In this document: piece after piece, positions 1 to 7,020 of the stretch | How the letters are laid out: every line of letters begins with the position of its first letter | Position numbering within the stretch: position 1 is the stretch's first letter | Source of the DNA: an uncultured Sutterella sp. | GTDB lineage: Bacteria; Pseudomonadota; Gammaproteobacteria; Burkholderiales; Burkholderiaceae_F | Length of the DNA stretch: 45,450 nt | Assembly: GCA_905213905.1 (NCBI GenBank) | Contig: CAJMKD010000017.1 | Coordinates: 1 to 45,450, forward strand | Direction: 5' to 3' | The notes under the pieces: generated by a model | The model's database searches: none | Told to the model about the DNA's origin: nothing | Seen by the model: only the letters and a program-made list of their open reading frames with translations | Position numbers and translations under genes: made by a program

Positions 1-288
1 AAAGATAACTCGCAGTAACTTCTTGATTGTTATATTGGAAATTCGATCTGCAAGGAAATCCACAACGAAATGATTTCTTGTTCTAACGAGTTCTTGAGCA
101 CCTAGAAAAATCATCCAAATTAGACAGATTTGAATCCAATCGTCAGTTTGTGTGAAGTTGTAGACGGGTACAAAACGCACAAAAACATTCAGAATGAACA
201 TGATGAAAATCATGGCCATCAAAACTGTGCAGACAAAGCGCACCGCTTTGCTGAAGCCCTTGTCAAGAGTATTCAGGAGATTAATCAC
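1..288 (-). CDS. dctQ: TRAP transporter small permease (DctQ), 3' end beyond window
   Basis: The minus-strand frame opens with GTG at 288, preceded by an AGGTG ribosome-binding sequence, and reads off the left edge without a stop. It starts VINLLNTLDKGFSKAVRF and continues into a hydrophobic helix (LMAMIFIMFILNVFVRF), a polar turn with TDDWIQIC, and a second helix (LIWMIFLGAQELVRTRNHF). This is the typical first half of a DctQ four-helix subunit, which links the binding protein to the large permease in the inner membrane. It begins 8 nt after the large permease stop, so it belongs to the same operon. Seen: frame, start and helices. Family assignment: good. Substrate: not known. Confidence 0.85.
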   Translation of the reverse strand, partial: MINLLNTLDKGFSKAVRFVCTVLMAMIFIMFILNVFVRFVPVYNFTQTDDWIQICLIWMIFLGAQELVRTRNHFVVDFLADRISNITIKKLLRVIF

Positions 289-296
289 GACGCACC

Positions 297-1577
297 TCAG
301 AAGAGCGTTGAAAGCGTAAGCGAGAGCTCGGGTATAAAGGCGACTGCTATCGCCATAGCAATCATGATAAGAACATAGCCCGTACAATCCTTGGCTATCT
401 CAAGTACTTTTTCGCCTGTAATGGATGACATCACATAAAGATTGAGGCCTACAGGCGGTGTCAAAACCCCGACTGCCAGCGCAATACACATAACAATTCC
501 GAGCTGAATAACGTCGTAGCCAAAGCTCTTCGCAAGGGGTACAAAAATTGGGACAGAAATTAGCAGAATTGCTGTCCCCTCCATAAAGCATCCCATCAAG
601 ACAAGGAGTCCGATGATAAGAAGTAGAACGGGCGTGACGGAAGAGAAATTTGTCGTAATAAATGCAATCGTTTCCTGCGGAATACGGGTGTAAAGAAGTA
701 CGAACTGAAAGAAACCCGCAGTAGCGATGACAAACATTACTTTAGCCGTCTGCTCTACAGTCTCCCAAAATATGCGTGGCAAATCACTTACCTTAAGAGT
801 CTTCGTAACGAAAAAGCCGAGCAACATGACGTAGAGGGAAGCGATCGCTGCGGCTTCAGTTGCAGTGAACAAACCCGCAAACATTCCGCCAATTACGATG
901 ACTGGCGTTAGCAGAGCAAAAAAGGCATCTTTGAATGCCTGCCAACGAATACTATAGGGTGTAGGCGCTTCCTTAGCATAGTTGTTCTTATAGCTCACGA
1001 AGGATGACCATGCCATAAAGGCAAAGCCGAGTAGAAGTCCAGGGACCGCTCCAGCCTCAAATAACGCATTAACACTCGTCTGGGTCAAACCGGCATAAAG
1101 AATTAGAGTGATAGATGGTGGGATAATGGGGCCAAGTGAGCCTCCTGCAGCAATTGTGGCACAACTGAAAGAGCGACTATAGCCAGCCTTCGTCATTTCT
1201 GAAATGGCGATCATACCGATGCCAGCTGCGCAAGCTGCAGCGGAACCTGACATAGCAGCCATAACAATGCTAGCGGCTATCGCAGCGTTTGAAAGACCGC
1301 CCCAACGGTGACCGAGGCAAACGCGTCCAAAGCCAAAGAGACTTTTTGAAATTCCTCCTACGGACATGAGGTTTCCCATTAGAAGGAAAAACGGAATCGA
1401 CATGAGCGTTATGCCAGAGACTTGGGCATACATTCGTTGTGGTACGAGAAACAGCCGCGAAAGATCACCGCCGGCAAATAGGAATGTTGCGATGGAAGCG
1501 AAGCCCATCGTAACAGCCGTTGTTACGCCGATAAACATCAGCACGAGCACGGCTGTGAAAATGAGAAACATTGTCAT
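297..1577 (-). CDS. dctM: TRAP transporter large permease (DctM)
   Basis: This is a roughly 426-residue, very hydrophobic protein with about twelve membrane segments, the length usual for DctM. Typical family stretches are visible: IPFFLLMGNLMSVGGISKSLF, AAMSGSAAACAAGIGMIAI, AAGGSLGPIIPPS and the C-terminal LTPPVGLNLYVMSSITG. It forms the sodium-driven translocation channel for an organic acid delivered by the periplasmic binding protein. A TTG at 1583 could start a slightly longer form; the ATG at 1577 (or 1571) is preferred, though no strong ribosome-binding site is visible. It lies between the binding protein and the small permease, so the order is P-M-Q rather than the commoner P-Q-M. Confidence 0.93.
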   Translation of the reverse strand: MTMFLIFTAVLVLMFIGVTTAVTMGFASIATFLFAGGDLSRLFLVPQRMYAQVSGITLMSIPFFLLMGNLMSVGGISKSLFGFGRVCLGHRWGGLSNAAIAASIVMAAMSGSAAACAAGIGMIAISEMTKAGYSRSFSCATIAAGGSLGPIIPPSITLILYAGLTQTSVNALFEAGAVPGLLLGFAFMAWSSFVSYKNNYAKEAPTPYSIRWQAFKDAFFALLTPVIVIGGMFAGLFTATEAAAIASLYVMLLGFFVTKTLKVSDLPRIFWETVEQTAKVMFVIATAGFFQFVLLYTRIPQETIAFITTNFSSVTPVLLLIIGLLVLMGCFMEGTAILLISVPIFVPLAKSFGYDVIQLGIVMCIALAVGVLTPPVGLNLYVMSSITGEKVLEIAKDCTGYVLIMIAMAIAVAFIPELSLTLSTLF

Positions 1578-1613
1578 GAGCAAGGCTCGGTCTTAAGAGT
1601 TTAGAAAAGACCA

Positions 1614-1643
1614 GGCCCCGGCAAAAACCAAATCACCGGGGCC
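1614..1643 (-). repeat. GC-rich hairpin between dctP and dctM
   Basis: GGCCCCGG (1614-1621) and CCGGGGCC (1636-1643) are perfect inverted arms around a 14-nt loop. The hairpin sits directly after the binding-protein stop and before dctM. There is no good T-tract, so it more probably stabilises the dctP message or attenuates transcription into the permease genes than terminates fully. That role is inferred from the common need for more binding protein than permease. Confidence 0.6.
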
Positions 1644-1659
1644 ATAAGGAAGCGAAAGG

Positions 1660-2646
1660 TTATTTGGCGTTCTTAACGGCGTCAAGCACAGCATCCATTG
1701 CAGCCTTGCCGGAAAGTTCACTAACTTTCTCATAGGCTGGTTTCATTTTGGAAACAAAGGAATTACGATCTGGCGTTGTTACATTCATGCCCTTTGCCTG
1801 AAGTTCCTTGACAACTTCTGCTTCGCCATTGGCGATTTTTTCTCGGGTTAAATTTTGGGCTTTGATAGCTTCTTCTGTAAAAATCTTTCGATCTTCTTCA
1901 GGTAAGTTCTCGAAAAAAGTCTTATTGGCGAGGAATACCTGACAATCGAAATAATGATTAGTCAACGCGAGTTGATTCTGGGTTTCGTACAGCGAATCGG
2001 CAAGAATCGTGAAGACAGGATTCTCCTCCGCATCGACTACGCCCTGTTTGAGAGATGTATACAGCTCTGAATAGGCAATTTTCTGCGTGTTCGCACCAAT
2101 CGCGTCGAATGCAGCCAAGAGACCGGTAGCCGGAGGTACTCGAATGCGAACGCCCTTCAGGTCGTCTGCGGAATTGACCACAATGTTCTGCGTCGTCGTC
2201 TGGCGGAACCCGTAGTCGAACATCGAGAGGCCTACGGCAGCGTGCGCGGCGAGGCCTTCATTCATCCACTTCATCACGAAGTTGTCGATGGTCTTATGCG
2301 CATGCTCGTAGCTTTCGAAAAGGAAGGGCGCCGTCATGGCATTCAGACGGCGATCGTACATCGCCATGTTACCAAGAGAAACAACAGCCATATCAAGCGC
2401 GCCGAGCGTGATCTGCTCAGCAAGTGCAGGTTGGTCTCCGAGTTCACCTGCGGGATACACTTGAATTTCATATTTACCATTGGGCCTTTCTGCAACATTT
2501 TTGGCAAATTGCAGGGAAGCCTCATGGTGAACATGAGAAATATTTGCAGTATGTGCTAAGCGAACAGTTTGTGCCGCATATAGCGATGCTGAACTACAAA
2601 GAAGCGTTGCACACAACACGACCACAGAAAGATGTTCGTTCTTCAT
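1660..2646 (-). CDS. dctP: TRAP transporter periplasmic substrate-binding protein (DctP family)
   Basis: The 328-residue product starts at ATG 2646 (MKNEHLSVV). The open frame extends to a TTG at 2679, but only the ATG gives a signal peptide: a hydrophobic VVVLCATLLCSSASLYA followed by the mature start AQTVRLAHTAN. Family landmarks include GDQPALAEQITLGALDMAV, PFLFESYEHA and DDLKGVRIRVPP, whose second arginine normally binds the substrate carboxylate, and SLKQGVVDAEENP. It captures an organic acid in the periplasm and hands it to the permease pair. It starts 29 nt after kdsB, so the transporter may be co-transcribed with the capsule operon. The ligand cannot be read from sequence; C4-dicarboxylates, sugar acids and sialic acid are all known for the family. 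Confidence 0.93.
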   Translation of the reverse strand: MKNEHLSVVVLCATLLCSSASLYAAQTVRLAHTANISHVHHEASLQFAKNVAERPNGKYEIQVYPAGELGDQPALAEQITLGALDMAVVSLGNMAMYDRRLNAMTAPFLFESYEHAHKTIDNFVMKWMNEGLAAHAAVGLSMFDYGFRQTTTQNIVVNSADDLKGVRIRVPPATGLLAAFDAIGANTQKIAYSELYTSLKQGVVDAEENPVFTILADSLYETQNQLALTNHYFDCQVFLANKTFFENLPEEDRKIFTEEAIKAQNLTREKIANGEAEVVKELQAKGMNVTTPDRNSFVSKMKPAYEKVSELSGKAAMDAVLDAVKNAK

Positions 2647-2675
2647 CTGAAACTCATTAAGAAAATCGAAGGGTA

Positions 2676-3437
2676 TCAATTCAACTCATAATACTTGCAA
2701 ACTCTTTTCAAGTCATCTTCCGTATCGACGCCAGCAGGAAGTTCCCTATCCAAAACCAGCACAGCGATTTTCTCGCCGTAATACAGTGCACGAAGCTGTT
2801 CGAGACTTTCCGACTTTTCAATCGGCGCTTGTTCCAATATTGGAAAACGTTTAAGGAAACCTACGCGATAGGCGTAAAGCCCTAGATGGTGCAGCGGTTT
2901 TACTGCCGTCGGCAGAAGACTTTCATTCTTTCTCCACTCGTCTCGTGGGTACGGAATTGGAGCTCGAGAAAAAGTTATGGCATTACCTTCTGCATCCAGA
3001 ATGACCTTGACAACATTCGGATTCCTGAAGGTTTCAATATCGAGAATGGGATGAGCTGCGGTCGAGATGGCACAATGCGGGCGTTCGATAAGCAACTCCG
3101 CCACGGCATTTATGGCTTCGGGCGGCATCAGCGGTTCATCGCCCTGAACGTTCACGACAATATCATCGTCAGGCAGATCAAGTTTCTCCACCGCCTCGGC
3201 AAGTCGATCAGTGCCGGTCGGATGAGACTCTTTGGTCATAACAACTTCGACGCCATATTCTCTGCAGACGGATTCAATGTCGGGATGATCCGTAGCTACG
3301 ACAACTCTGGATGCTTCGCTCCGTGATGCTGTTTCAGCAACACGTACAACCATCGGCTTTCCAGCAATAAGCTTCAGTGGTTTTTCGGGCAGGCGAGAGG
3401 ATTTCATTCGAGCAGGAATAACAACGGTAAACGACAT
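2676..3437 (-). CDS. kdsB: 3-deoxy-manno-octulosonate cytidylyltransferase (CMP-Kdo synthetase)
   Basis: The product has 253 residues, the usual KdsB length. It transfers CMP from CTP to Kdo, making the activated donor used by KpsS, KpsC and lipid A Kdo transferases in the cytoplasm. The N-terminal nucleotide-binding loop VVIPARMKSSRLPEKPL, VVATDHP, TKESHPTGTDRLAEA and the VVNVQGDEPLM metal-binding motif are all present. It is the last of four Kdo genes in a row (kdsA, kdsC, kdsD, kdsB on the minus strand), 13 nt after kdsD. A lipopolysaccharide copy may exist elsewhere; this one looks dedicated to the capsule linker (E. coli kpsU equivalent). Confidence 0.97.
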   Translation of the reverse strand: MSFTVVIPARMKSSRLPEKPLKLIAGKPMVVRVAETASRSEASRVVVATDHPDIESVCREYGVEVVMTKESHPTGTDRLAEAVEKLDLPDDDIVVNVQGDEPLMPPEAINAVAELLIERPHCAISTAAHPILDIETFRNPNVVKVILDAEGNAITFSRAPIPYPRDEWRKNESLLPTAVKPLHHLGLYAYRVGFLKRFPILEQAPIEKSESLEQLRALYYGEKIAVLVLDRELPAGVDTEDDLKRVCKYYELN

Positions 3438-3450
3438 TCCATTTTCTCCG

Positions 3451-4422
3451 TCAAATGATCTTGGCGCGCATCAGGTCGTGCATTGTGATAGCGCCGACAA
3501 GTTTTGTGCCCTCAACAACCAGCAGCTGATTGCAGCGATAATCGCCAAGCGCTTTGGCGGCTTCAACTGCCAGCTCCCGAGTCGTAATCGTTTTCGGATT
3601 CTTCGTCATAACGTCAGCAATAACGATGGGACGAATGTCCCCTTTTTCCTGAATGACGCGGCGAAGATCACCTTCAGTCATGATGCCAAGGACATTGTTG
3701 TCCTCGTCAACAATTGCTGTCATGCCCAATGATTTGTGCGACATTTCACGAACCGCATCCAGAAGGTTCGTGTTTGGCAGCACTTTGGGCACTTCCGTAC
3801 CTTTATGCATGACGTCCTCAACGTGAACAAGGAGGCGTCGACCGAGAGCACCGCCAGGGTGGCTGCGAGCAAAATCATTGCGCGTAAAGTTGCGTGCAAC
3901 GAGACAGGAAATAGCCAGCGAATCCCCAAGCGCAAGCGTTACTGTCGTGGAATTCGATGGTGCAAGATTGAGCGGACAGGCTTCGTGCTCGACGTAACAA
4001 TTGATCGTTACATCCGAATATCTGCCGAGAGAAGACTCCGGATTGCCTGTCATGGCAATCAACTTGGCACCTTCCCGCTTGATGGTCGGAATGATCGTGA
4101 TGAGTTCGTTGGATTCCCCGGAATACGAAATGCCGATCACCACATCATCCTTGGTAATCATACCGAGGTCACCGTGGGCAGCCTCGGCTGCATGAACGAA
4201 GTACGCCGGAGTGCCGGTAGAAGCAAACGTAGCTGCAAGCTTCGTAGCAATATGCCCGGATTTACCAATACCGGAAAGAATCAGACGGCCTTTACAGTTC
4301 AAAATGAGTTCGACAGCTTTTACAAAAGACTCGTCGAGCCGCTTATCAGCCTCAAGAATTGCATTGGCTTCGTCGTGCATAACGGCATGCGCATGTGAAA
4401 GAACTTCTTTGGTGTCAAGCAT
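3451..4422 (-). CDS. kdsD: Arabinose-5-phosphate isomerase (KdsD/KpsF family)
   Basis: This 323-residue enzyme interconverts ribulose 5-phosphate and arabinose 5-phosphate, the entry step to Kdo. The N-terminal SIS sugar-isomerase domain (about residues 40-180) carries LSGIGKSGHIATKLAATFASTGTPA and HAAEAAHGDLGMI. Two CBS domains follow (about 205-320), with SLGMTAIVDEDNNVLGIMTEGDLRR and CNQLLVVEGTKLVGAITMHDL. Its start codon overlaps the end of kdsC by 8 nt, which implies translational coupling. In a capsule operon it plays the role of E. coli kpsF. Confidence 0.97.
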   Translation of the reverse strand: MLDTKEVLSHAHAVMHDEANAILEADKRLDESFVKAVELILNCKGRLILSGIGKSGHIATKLAATFASTGTPAYFVHAAEAAHGDLGMITKDDVVIGISYSGESNELITIIPTIKREGAKLIAMTGNPESSLGRYSDVTINCYVEHEACPLNLAPSNSTTVTLALGDSLAISCLVARNFTRNDFARSHPGGALGRRLLVHVEDVMHKGTEVPKVLPNTNLLDAVREMSHKSLGMTAIVDEDNNVLGIMTEGDLRRVIQEKGDIRPIVIADVMTKNPKTITTRELAVEAAKALGDYRCNQLLVVEGTKLVGAITMHDLMRAKII

Positions 4423-4933
4423 TAGTTTTCTCCTTGGCTTTCAAGAGAAGATCGGCAAATTCGCGTACAGCTCCGCGGCCGCCCTTGAAGGCAGACTGCC
4501 AGAGGGCAACGGAAGCGGCCGACTTGTGCGCATCGGCTGGACAGGCCGAAAAACCTGCGCGCTGAAGGAGTGGCACATCGGGCACATCGTCCCCTATGTA
4601 AGCAACCTGTTTATCAGTAATGCCTAATTTGTTCAGCAGATCCTCAAACGCAGCGGTTTTTTCCAGCTTTCCCTGGAACACATGCTGAACGCCCAGCGTC
4701 TTCGCACGATTAGCAACAATTGTTGAAGTTCGACCGGTAATGATGGCGAGATCAAATCCGGCTTTGGCAAGCATCTGAACGCCCAGGCCGTCCTTGACGT
4801 TGAATGTTTTGAAGAGTTCGTTACCGCTTGAATCAACAACAATACTCCCGTCGGTCATTACGCCATCAATGTCGAAGATGACGCAGCGGATGTTCAGCTG
4901 CTCGATAAGAGCGATGGCCTGATCGTTGGTCAT
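4415..4933 (-). CDS. kdsC: Kdo-8-phosphate phosphatase (KdsC)
   Basis: The product is a 172-residue HAD-superfamily phosphatase of the small, capless KdsC type that acts as a tetramer. Motif I is FDIDGVMTDG (nucleophile and acid aspartates), motif II includes AIITGR, the conserved lysine lies in QGKLEK and motif IV is YIGDDVPDVPLL. It removes phosphate from Kdo 8-phosphate to give free Kdo. It begins 2 nt after the kdsA stop codon and overlaps kdsD, so the four Kdo steps are translated as one tight unit. The ATG at 4933 is followed by a typical N-terminal helix. Confidence 0.97.
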   Translation of the reverse strand: MTNDQAIALIEQLNIRCVIFDIDGVMTDGSIVVDSSGNELFKTFNVKDGLGVQMLAKAGFDLAIITGRTSTIVANRAKTLGVQHVFQGKLEKTAAFEDLLNKLGITDKQVAYIGDDVPDVPLLQRAGFSACPADAHKSAASVALWQSAFKGGRGAVREFADLLLKAKEKTNA

Positions 4934-4935
4934 GA

Positions 4936-5766
4936 TTACTGATTAATGGTGTTCTCAAGATAGTCGCGCTTTTTGGCGACGGAATCGATTTCGACGATTT
5001 GCTCGAGCAACTCACGCATCTTATTGAGCGGAACCATGTTGGGCCCGTCGCTCTTGGCATTTGCAGGATTGGGATGCGTTTCGAAGAAGAACCCGGCCAC
5101 GCCTACAGCTGCAGCAGCTCTTGCTAATACCGGTACAAACTCACGTTTGCCACCGGATGAAGTTCCTTGACCACCGGGCAGCTGAACCGAATGCGTTGCA
5201 TCAAAAATAACTGGAGCGTAATTGCGCATGATGGCGAGACCGCGCATGTCCACGACAAGATTCCCGTATCCAAAGGAGGTACCGCGTTCACAGCAGTAGA
5301 AAACATCTGTCGGCAAACCAACAGCAGCAGCAGCCGTTTTTGCCTTGTCAATGACATTCTTCATGTCGTAAGGCGACAGGAACTGCCCTTTCTTAAAGTT
5401 GACCGGCTTACCGGATTGAGCGCAGGCATGAATGAAGTCGGTTTGACGGCAAAGGAAGGCCGGCGTTTGGAGCATGTCGACAACCTCAGCGACAGGCTTG
5501 ACCTGTTCGGCAGTATGAACGTCAGTCAATACCGGAACGCCGATCAGCCGACGAACATCAGAAAGAATCTTTAAGCCTTCATCTAAACCCGGACCACGGT
5601 ACGACTTTTCGGAAGTTCGGTTTGCCTTGTCGAAAGAAGCTTTGAAGAAGTAATTCAAACCGAGTGAGTCGGTGATTTCCTTCATCGTACCGGCAATATC
5701 AAGGCATAGCTGACGACTTTCTATTACACATGGACCGCTAATTAAAATAAGATTTACTAATTTCAT
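4936..5766 (-). CDS. kdsA: 3-deoxy-8-phosphooctulonate synthase (Kdo-8-phosphate synthase)
   Basis: This 276-residue TIM-barrel enzyme condenses phosphoenolpyruvate with arabinose 5-phosphate. Recognisable stretches are SGPCVIESRQLCLDIA, FKASFDKANRTSEKSYRGPG, LTDVHTAEQ, CRQTDFIHACA, FKKGQF, DATHSVQLPGG and FETHPNPANAKSDGP. A cysteine (residue 13, in SGPC) stands where metal-dependent members of the family bind a divalent ion and E. coli KdsA has asparagine, so this copy should be metal-dependent (inference from family knowledge). The N-terminus is short, and the first 60 or so bases are AT-rich like the upstream cassette, unlike the rest of the gene. It overlaps the upstream gene in ATGA. Confidence 0.97.
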   Translation of the reverse strand: MKLVNLILISGPCVIESRQLCLDIAGTMKEITDSLGLNYFFKASFDKANRTSEKSYRGPGLDEGLKILSDVRRLIGVPVLTDVHTAEQVKPVAEVVDMLQTPAFLCRQTDFIHACAQSGKPVNFKKGQFLSPYDMKNVIDKAKTAAAAVGLPTDVFYCCERGTSFGYGNLVVDMRGLAIMRNYAPVIFDATHSVQLPGGQGTSSGGKREFVPVLARAAAAVGVAGFFFETHPNPANAKSDGPNMVPLNKMRELLEQIVEIDSVAKKRDYLENTINQ

Positions 5767-7019
5767 AATTCAATATATTGATAGAGATTTTGTTTATCTG
5801 CTACAGAAACATCTAATAATTTAGAACTAAGCTCCTTGATTAAAGACATTCGATCAAGCTTCTCTAACTTAATATTTGGGTTAAGGTTAAATATTTTATC
5901 TAGTAAAGGAGAAACTTGCTTTTGATAGCTAGTATTTATTGTTTGCGCATAATTTGCATACCTTGCTGAGTTTTCAAGATCCCCCAATTTAAATAAAATA
6001 TTTGCTTTAATTAAGTTATTAATACTTAACGCAGGCTTTAGATGCAAACTCACATCAATGCATTTAAGTGCCATTTGCAACTTATTTTCTTTTATATAAC
6101 AAGACGCTAATAGACTCCAGAATCCTTCATTTCTTGATTCTTGCAGAATCATATTTATTAAAAACTTTTTAGCTTCTTGCAATTTGCCGAGTTTATAGAA
6201 AGATGTAGAATACAATAATAAGAGCAATATACTATTATTAAACTCTTCAGAAGGAAGACGATTAATAAAACGATTTATCGTAATCCAATCGTTGTCAAGA
6301 GCGTATTTATTCAAAATTAAACAATCTTGGCAGTATTTTTGTTTTATCTTATATGGCTCGACAAAATCATGAATCGTGATATCCTCACCATTAATAAATC
6401 TGCTAACGACTTCCGAGAAAAGACCTCGTTCGTTCAATTTTACGGCGACGTCATGACCAGCAAAACGAACCCGATAAATTTTATTTGATGGACTATGTTC
6501 CTGAATTAGATAAGCTCCTAATGTATCAGGAATATTTAATTCTCCATATAATGCAGTAACGTTTTCGAATTTGAGAATTCGTAAATCAGGATAAATCGGC
6601 CAGAATTGATTTCTAACAGGTCCAGTTCTTCCACCAGGAAGGCCAAGCAAGACCTCACCAGAAAAAGCAAGTATTTTTTCTGCATTGTTTAATGTACCCA
6701 GCAGAATAGCTCCATAAGCTCCCATCGATATTCCCATGAAATAAACATGGTCGATATTAAGCTCTTCTTTAATTTTATTAAGAAAATTTTTGAAAGCTGA
6801 AAGATTATCGATACCAGGTTCTTCAATCCCGGGAATGCCATTTCTATACCAATTCGAATTTGGTGTATTTAAATATAGAACATTTGTACCAAGAAGTTTA
6901 CTTTTTTTATAAAACGAAAATTGTCCTTTTCTTCTATCTGCTGACGAACAAATCACAAGGAGTGTTTTTGAGTTTTCAACTTCGAATAGCTCAAAGTAAT
7001 CGTTTTTAATAGCTTTCAT
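5763..7019 (-). CDS. Alpha/beta-hydrolase with C-terminal TPR repeats, capsule cassette
   Basis: This 418-residue protein is encoded in AT-rich DNA. The N-terminal half (about 1-215) looks like an alpha/beta hydrolase: a first strand with LLVICSSADRRKGQFSFYK, a nucleophile elbow GISMGAYGA (GxSxG, serine near residue 98) and a possible catalytic histidine in FAGHDVAVKL. After a C-x2-C pair (YCQDCLIL), the C-terminal half (about 260-400) contains helical TPR-like repeats (FWSLLASCYIKENKLQMALKCIDVSLHLKP, then IKANILFKLGDLENSARYANYAQ). Similar proteins occur in capsule loci and may add or remove acyl groups or assist polymer assembly; the substrate is unknown. Its stop overlaps kdsA in ATGA, and it starts 1 nt after the upstream gene ends. 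No signal peptide is seen, so it should be cytoplasmic. Confidence 0.8.
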   Translation of the reverse strand: MKAIKNDYFELFEVENSKTLLVICSSADRRKGQFSFYKKSKLLGTNVLYLNTPNSNWYRNGIPGIEEPGIDNLSAFKNFLNKIKEELNIDHVYFMGISMGAYGAILLGTLNNAEKILAFSGEVLLGLPGGRTGPVRNQFWPIYPDLRILKFENVTALYGELNIPDTLGAYLIQEHSPSNKIYRVRFAGHDVAVKLNERGLFSEVVSRFINGEDITIHDFVEPYKIKQKYCQDCLILNKYALDNDWITINRFINRLPSEEFNNSILLLLLYSTSFYKLGKLQEAKKFLINMILQESRNEGFWSLLASCYIKENKLQMALKCIDVSLHLKPALSINNLIKANILFKLGDLENSARYANYAQTINTSYQKQVSPLLDKIFNLNPNIKLEKLDRMSLIKELSSKLLDVSVADKQNLYQYIEL

Positions 7020-7020
7020 T

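Noticed and set aside
2644..2679. Extended DctP start at TTG 2679 overlapping kdsB
   Set aside because: It would put 11 residues before the signal peptide; the ATG at 2646 gives a normal leader.
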